Made by a program: the position numbers and the translations under genes
In this document: positions 5,228 to 7,165 of the stretch, in pieces
How the letters are laid out: each line of letters begins with the position of its first letter
Position numbering within the stretch: position 1 is the stretch's first letter
Notes under the pieces: generated by a model
What the model saw: only the letters and a program-made list of their open reading frames with translations
The model's database searches: none
What the model was told of the DNA's origin: nothing
Source of the DNA: Flavobacteriaceae bacterium
GTDB taxonomy: Bacteria; Bacteroidota; Bacteroidia; Flavobacteriales; Flavobacteriaceae
DNA: 7,165 nt
Assembly (NCBI GenBank): GCA_018674025.1
Contig: JABHBC010000113.1
Coordinates: 1-7,165 of the forward strand
Reading direction: 5' to 3'

Positions 5228-6787
5228 ATGTTTGAAATTTCAAAATTAAAAGAATTAAAGCTACCTGAATTACAGGAAATAGCTGAAAAATTAAGTATCT
5301 CTAAATTTAAGTCTCTTAAAAAACTAGATTTAGTTTATAAAATACTAGATCATCAAGCGGATAATCCCACTGAAGAAACTAAAAGACCACCCGCAAGAAG
5401 GAAACCAATTAAATTAAGAAAGCCTGCTGGACCCAAAAAACCAGAAAATAGTTCTAAGACTGAAGAGAGTACACAAAAGAAGTTAGATCAAAAAACTGAA
5501 ACGCTTGATGTTAAAGAGGTTAAAAAAGTTGAAAAAAATGCTCCTAGAAATAAACCTAATTCAGAGCACACTCCTAGACCTAGACCTCATAAACACGACA
5601 ATAATCGTCACAATAATAGAGATAATGGTAATAAAGACAACAGAAATAGATATCGCGAACCTGAATTTGAATTTGATGCTATCATTGAAAGTGAGGGTGT
5701 TTTAGATTTAATGCAAGATGGTTACGGATTCTTAAGATCGTCAGATTATCACTATTTATCATCTCCTGATGACATATATGTATCACAATCACAAATTAGA
5801 TTATTTGGTTTAAAAAAAGGAGATACTGTTCTTGGAAATGTTAGACCTCCTAAAGAAGGGGAAAAATATTTTCCATTAATCAAAGTAAATAAAATAAACG
5901 GATTAGATCCACAGGTTGTTAGAGACAGAGTTTCGTTTGAACATTTAACACCATTATTTCCTCAAGAAAAGTTCAACCTTGCTGATAAAAGTAATACCAT
6001 TTCTACAAGAATTATGGATTTATTTTCACCAATTGGTAAAGGTCAAAGAGGAATGATCGTATCTCAACCTAAAACTGGTAAAACAATGCTTTTAAAAGAT
6101 GTTGCAAATGCTATTGCAGCCAATCATCCAGAAGTTTATCAAATGATTCTTTTAATTGATGAAAGACCAGAAGAAGTTACTGATATGCAAAGAAATGTAA
6201 AGGGCGAAGTAATTGCTTCAACATTTGATAAAGAAGCACATGAACACGTTAAAATTGCAAATATTGTTCTTGAAAAAGCAAAAAGGTTAGTTGAATGTGG
6301 ATATGATGTAGTAATTCTTTTAGATTCTATAACAAGACTAGCACGTGCATACAATACAGTTCAACCGGCCTCTGGTAAAATATTAAGTGGTGGTGTAGAT
6401 GCAAATGCATTGCATAAACCGAAAAGATTCTTTGGAGCTGCTAGAAATATTGAAAATGGTGGTTCATTATCTATAATTGCAACAGCATTAACCGAAACTG
6501 GATCAAAAATGGATGAGGTAATTTTTGAAGAGTTTAAGGGAACTGGAAACATGGAATTACAATTAGACAGAAAAATATCCAATAGAAGAATATTCCCAGC
6601 AATTGATTTGACATCGTCAAGTACAAGAAGAGATGATTTATTATTAGATGATAAAACTATTCAAAGAATGTGGGTAATGAGAAAGTATCTAGCGGATATG
6701 AATCCAGTAGAAGCTATGGAATTTATTAATGATAGATTTAAACAAACTCTTAATAATGACGAATTTCTTATTTCTATGAATGGATAG
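5228..6787 (+). CDS. rho: Transcription termination factor Rho with Bacteroidota-type disordered insert
   Basis: Rho is the hexameric RNA helicase/ATPase that ends transcription at unstructured C-rich RNA. The protein has 519 residues, about 100 more than E. coli Rho (419). Residues 1-44 are the N-terminal Rho_N helical domain. Residues about 46-148 are an insert: first Pro/Lys/Arg-rich, then Lys/Glu-rich, then Asn/Arg/His-rich. The cold-shock-like RNA-binding domain follows (about 149-225), with DGYGFLR at 164-170 (primary-site aromatics Tyr166 and Phe168). The ATPase domain has Walker A QPKTGKT (280-286), catalytic Glu312, Walker B VVILLD (361-366), Q-loop SGGVDANALH (387-396), R-loop and EEFKGTGN (434-441), and the arginine finger Arg467. 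Positions matching E. coli bicyclomycin-resistance sites Met219, Ser266 and Gly337 are Met320, Ser367 and Gly438, so sensitivity is expected. The ATG has an A-rich leader without a Shine-Dalgarno sequence. A strong terminator lies downstream. Confidence 0.97.
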   Translation: MFEISKLKELKLPELQEIAEKLSISKFKSLKKLDLVYKILDHQADNPTEETKRPPARRKPIKLRKPAGPKKPENSSKTEESTQKKLDQKTETLDVKEVKKVEKNAPRNKPNSEHTPRPRPHKHDNNRHNNRDNGNKDNRNRYREPEFEFDAIIESEGVLDLMQDGYGFLRSSDYHYLSSPDDIYVSQSQIRLFGLKKGDTVLGNVRPPKEGEKYFPLIKVNKINGLDPQVVRDRVSFEHLTPLFPQEKFNLADKSNTISTRIMDLFSPIGKGQRGMIVSQPKTGKTMLLKDVANAIAANHPEVYQMILLIDERPEEVTDMQRNVKGEVIASTFDKEAHEHVKIANIVLEKAKRLVECGYDVVILLDSITRLARAYNTVQPASGKILSGGVDANALHKPKRFFGAARNIENGGSLSIIATALTETGSKMDEVIFEEFKGTGNMELQLDRKISNRRIFPAIDLTSSSTRRDDLLLDDKTIQRMWVMRKYLADMNPVEAMEFINDRFKQTLNNDEFLISMNG

Positions 6788-6814
6788 AGATTTTTTTTAA
6801 GTCAAATTAAAAGC

Positions 6815-6853
6815 AAAAAAAAACCAACAAATTTTATTTGTTGGTTTTTTTTT
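6815..6853. terminator. Bidirectional intrinsic terminator between rho and rpsT
   Basis: This is a perfect 17-bp inverted repeat, left arm 6815-6831 and right arm 6837-6853, with a 5-nt TTTTA loop (one more A-T pair could shrink the loop to 3 nt). The core is CCAACAAA paired with TTTGTTGG, flanked by nine A on the left and nine T on the right. Either strand therefore yields a hairpin followed by a U-tract. It serves both convergent genes: 27 bp after the rho stop and 14 bp after the rpsT stop. Confidence 0.92.
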
Positions 6854-6867
6854 ATATATTTTTTGAA

Positions 6868-7119
6868 TTAAAGTGACGCAATATGCTTGGTCATATTCGA
6901 CTTTAAGTTTGAAGCCTTGTTAGCATGAATAACGTTTTTCTTAGCCAATTTATCAATCATTGATATAATTGAAGGTAAAGTTTTTACAGCTTCTTTCTTT
7001 GCTGTTAGTTCACAAAACTTTTTTATAGCATTTCTTGTAGTTTTATGCTGATACTTATTTCTAAGACGTTTTGCTTCATTACTTCTTATTCTTTTAATAG
7101 AAGACTTATGATTTGCCAT
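6868..7119 (-). CDS. rpsT: Small ribosomal subunit protein bS20
   Basis: bS20 binds 16S rRNA early in small-subunit assembly. The product has 83 residues, slightly shorter than the E. coli protein (87) and normal for the family. The N-terminus MANHKSSIKRIRSNEAKRLRN is diagnostic, followed by basic helices and a C-terminal half with IDKLAKKNVIHANKASNLKS. Roughly a quarter of the residues are Lys or Arg, as expected for an rRNA-binding helical bundle. The start is an ordinary ATG preceded by a run of ten A and TT, with no Shine-Dalgarno sequence. Transcription is leftward into the terminator shared with rho. The promoter is probably partly outside the window. Confidence 0.97.
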   Translation of the reverse strand: MANHKSSIKRIRSNEAKRLRNKYQHKTTRNAIKKFCELTAKKEAVKTLPSIISMIDKLAKKNVIHANKASNLKSNMTKHIASL

Positions 7120-7129
7120 AATTTTTTTT

Positions 7130-7145
7130 TTAAAGTATTAAAGTA
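7130..7145 (-). repeat. Tandem 8-bp repeat in the rpsT leader
   Basis: On the minus strand TACTTTAA occurs twice in direct succession, 10 nt upstream of the rpsT ATG and immediately before the A10 tract. It may be part of the leader or of a weak -7-like element, but no good TAnnTTTG match is present, and the region upstream is cut by the window end. Confidence 0.45.
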
Positions 7146-7165
7146 CTTATTATTAATTTTAGTAG

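Noticed and set aside
5505..5705. A 66-codon open frame inside rho in another reading frame
   Set aside because: It lies entirely over the low-complexity Lys/Asn-rich insert, where repeated AAN codons keep other frames open. The rho frame is conserved on both sides and explains the sequence.
6139..6582. Minus-strand open frames of about 70 codons over the rho ATPase domain
   Set aside because: They are opposite-strand shadows of a highly conserved coding region, with no start context or recognisable product.
1..7165. tRNA, rRNA, CRISPR array, insertion sequence or attachment site
   Set aside because: Nearly all bases are covered by intact housekeeping genes. No clover-leaf, spaced repeat array, transposase or terminal inverted repeat was seen on either strand.

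Overview
This window is a compact, strongly A+T-rich stretch of bacterial chromosome carrying core housekeeping genes. Several things point to the Bacteroidota, probably a low-GC flavobacterium-like organism. The Rho factor has a long charged and Asn/Arg-rich insert after its N-terminal domain. A DUF4293 membrane protein is divergent from rho. FolP reads DIGAYSSRPGA at its pterin/sulfa loop. No start codon has a recognisable Shine-Dalgarno sequence, and start regions are A-rich instead. Promoter-like TAnnTTTG (-7) elements occur in the divergent gaps. The genus cannot be fixed from this sequence alone.

Layout, left to right: the 3' part of folP (dihydropteroate synthase, cut by the window edge) and cdaA (diadenylate cyclase) read rightward. 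They meet, stop codon to stop codon, a leftward pair: truA (tRNA pseudouridine synthase) followed by an ABC exporter gene that overlaps it by 8 nt. A 59-bp divergent gap separates truA from a rightward YfcE-type metallophosphoesterase gene. That gene converges, with a 4-nt gap, on the leftward DUF4293 gene. A 189-bp divergent regulatory region follows, then rightward rho, a strong bidirectional intrinsic terminator, and leftward rpsT (ribosomal protein S20). The last 46 bp are the rpsT leader, cut by the window edge.

The genes do not form one pathway. They cover folate synthesis, c-di-AMP signalling, tRNA modification, membrane export, a small phosphoesterase, transcription termination and the ribosome. 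The transcription units alternate in direction, giving three convergent junctions and two divergent promoter regions. Only the rho/rpsT junction has a visible intrinsic terminator. The other two convergent junctions have no room for one.

I found no mobile element, CRISPR array, defence system or RNA gene, and I do not think the window holds an undescribed multi-gene system. The most interesting points are the disordered Rho insert, the repeats and palindrome in the rho leader/promoter, the RHR-to-RHK change in CdaA, the TTG start of truA, and the terminator-less convergent junctions.
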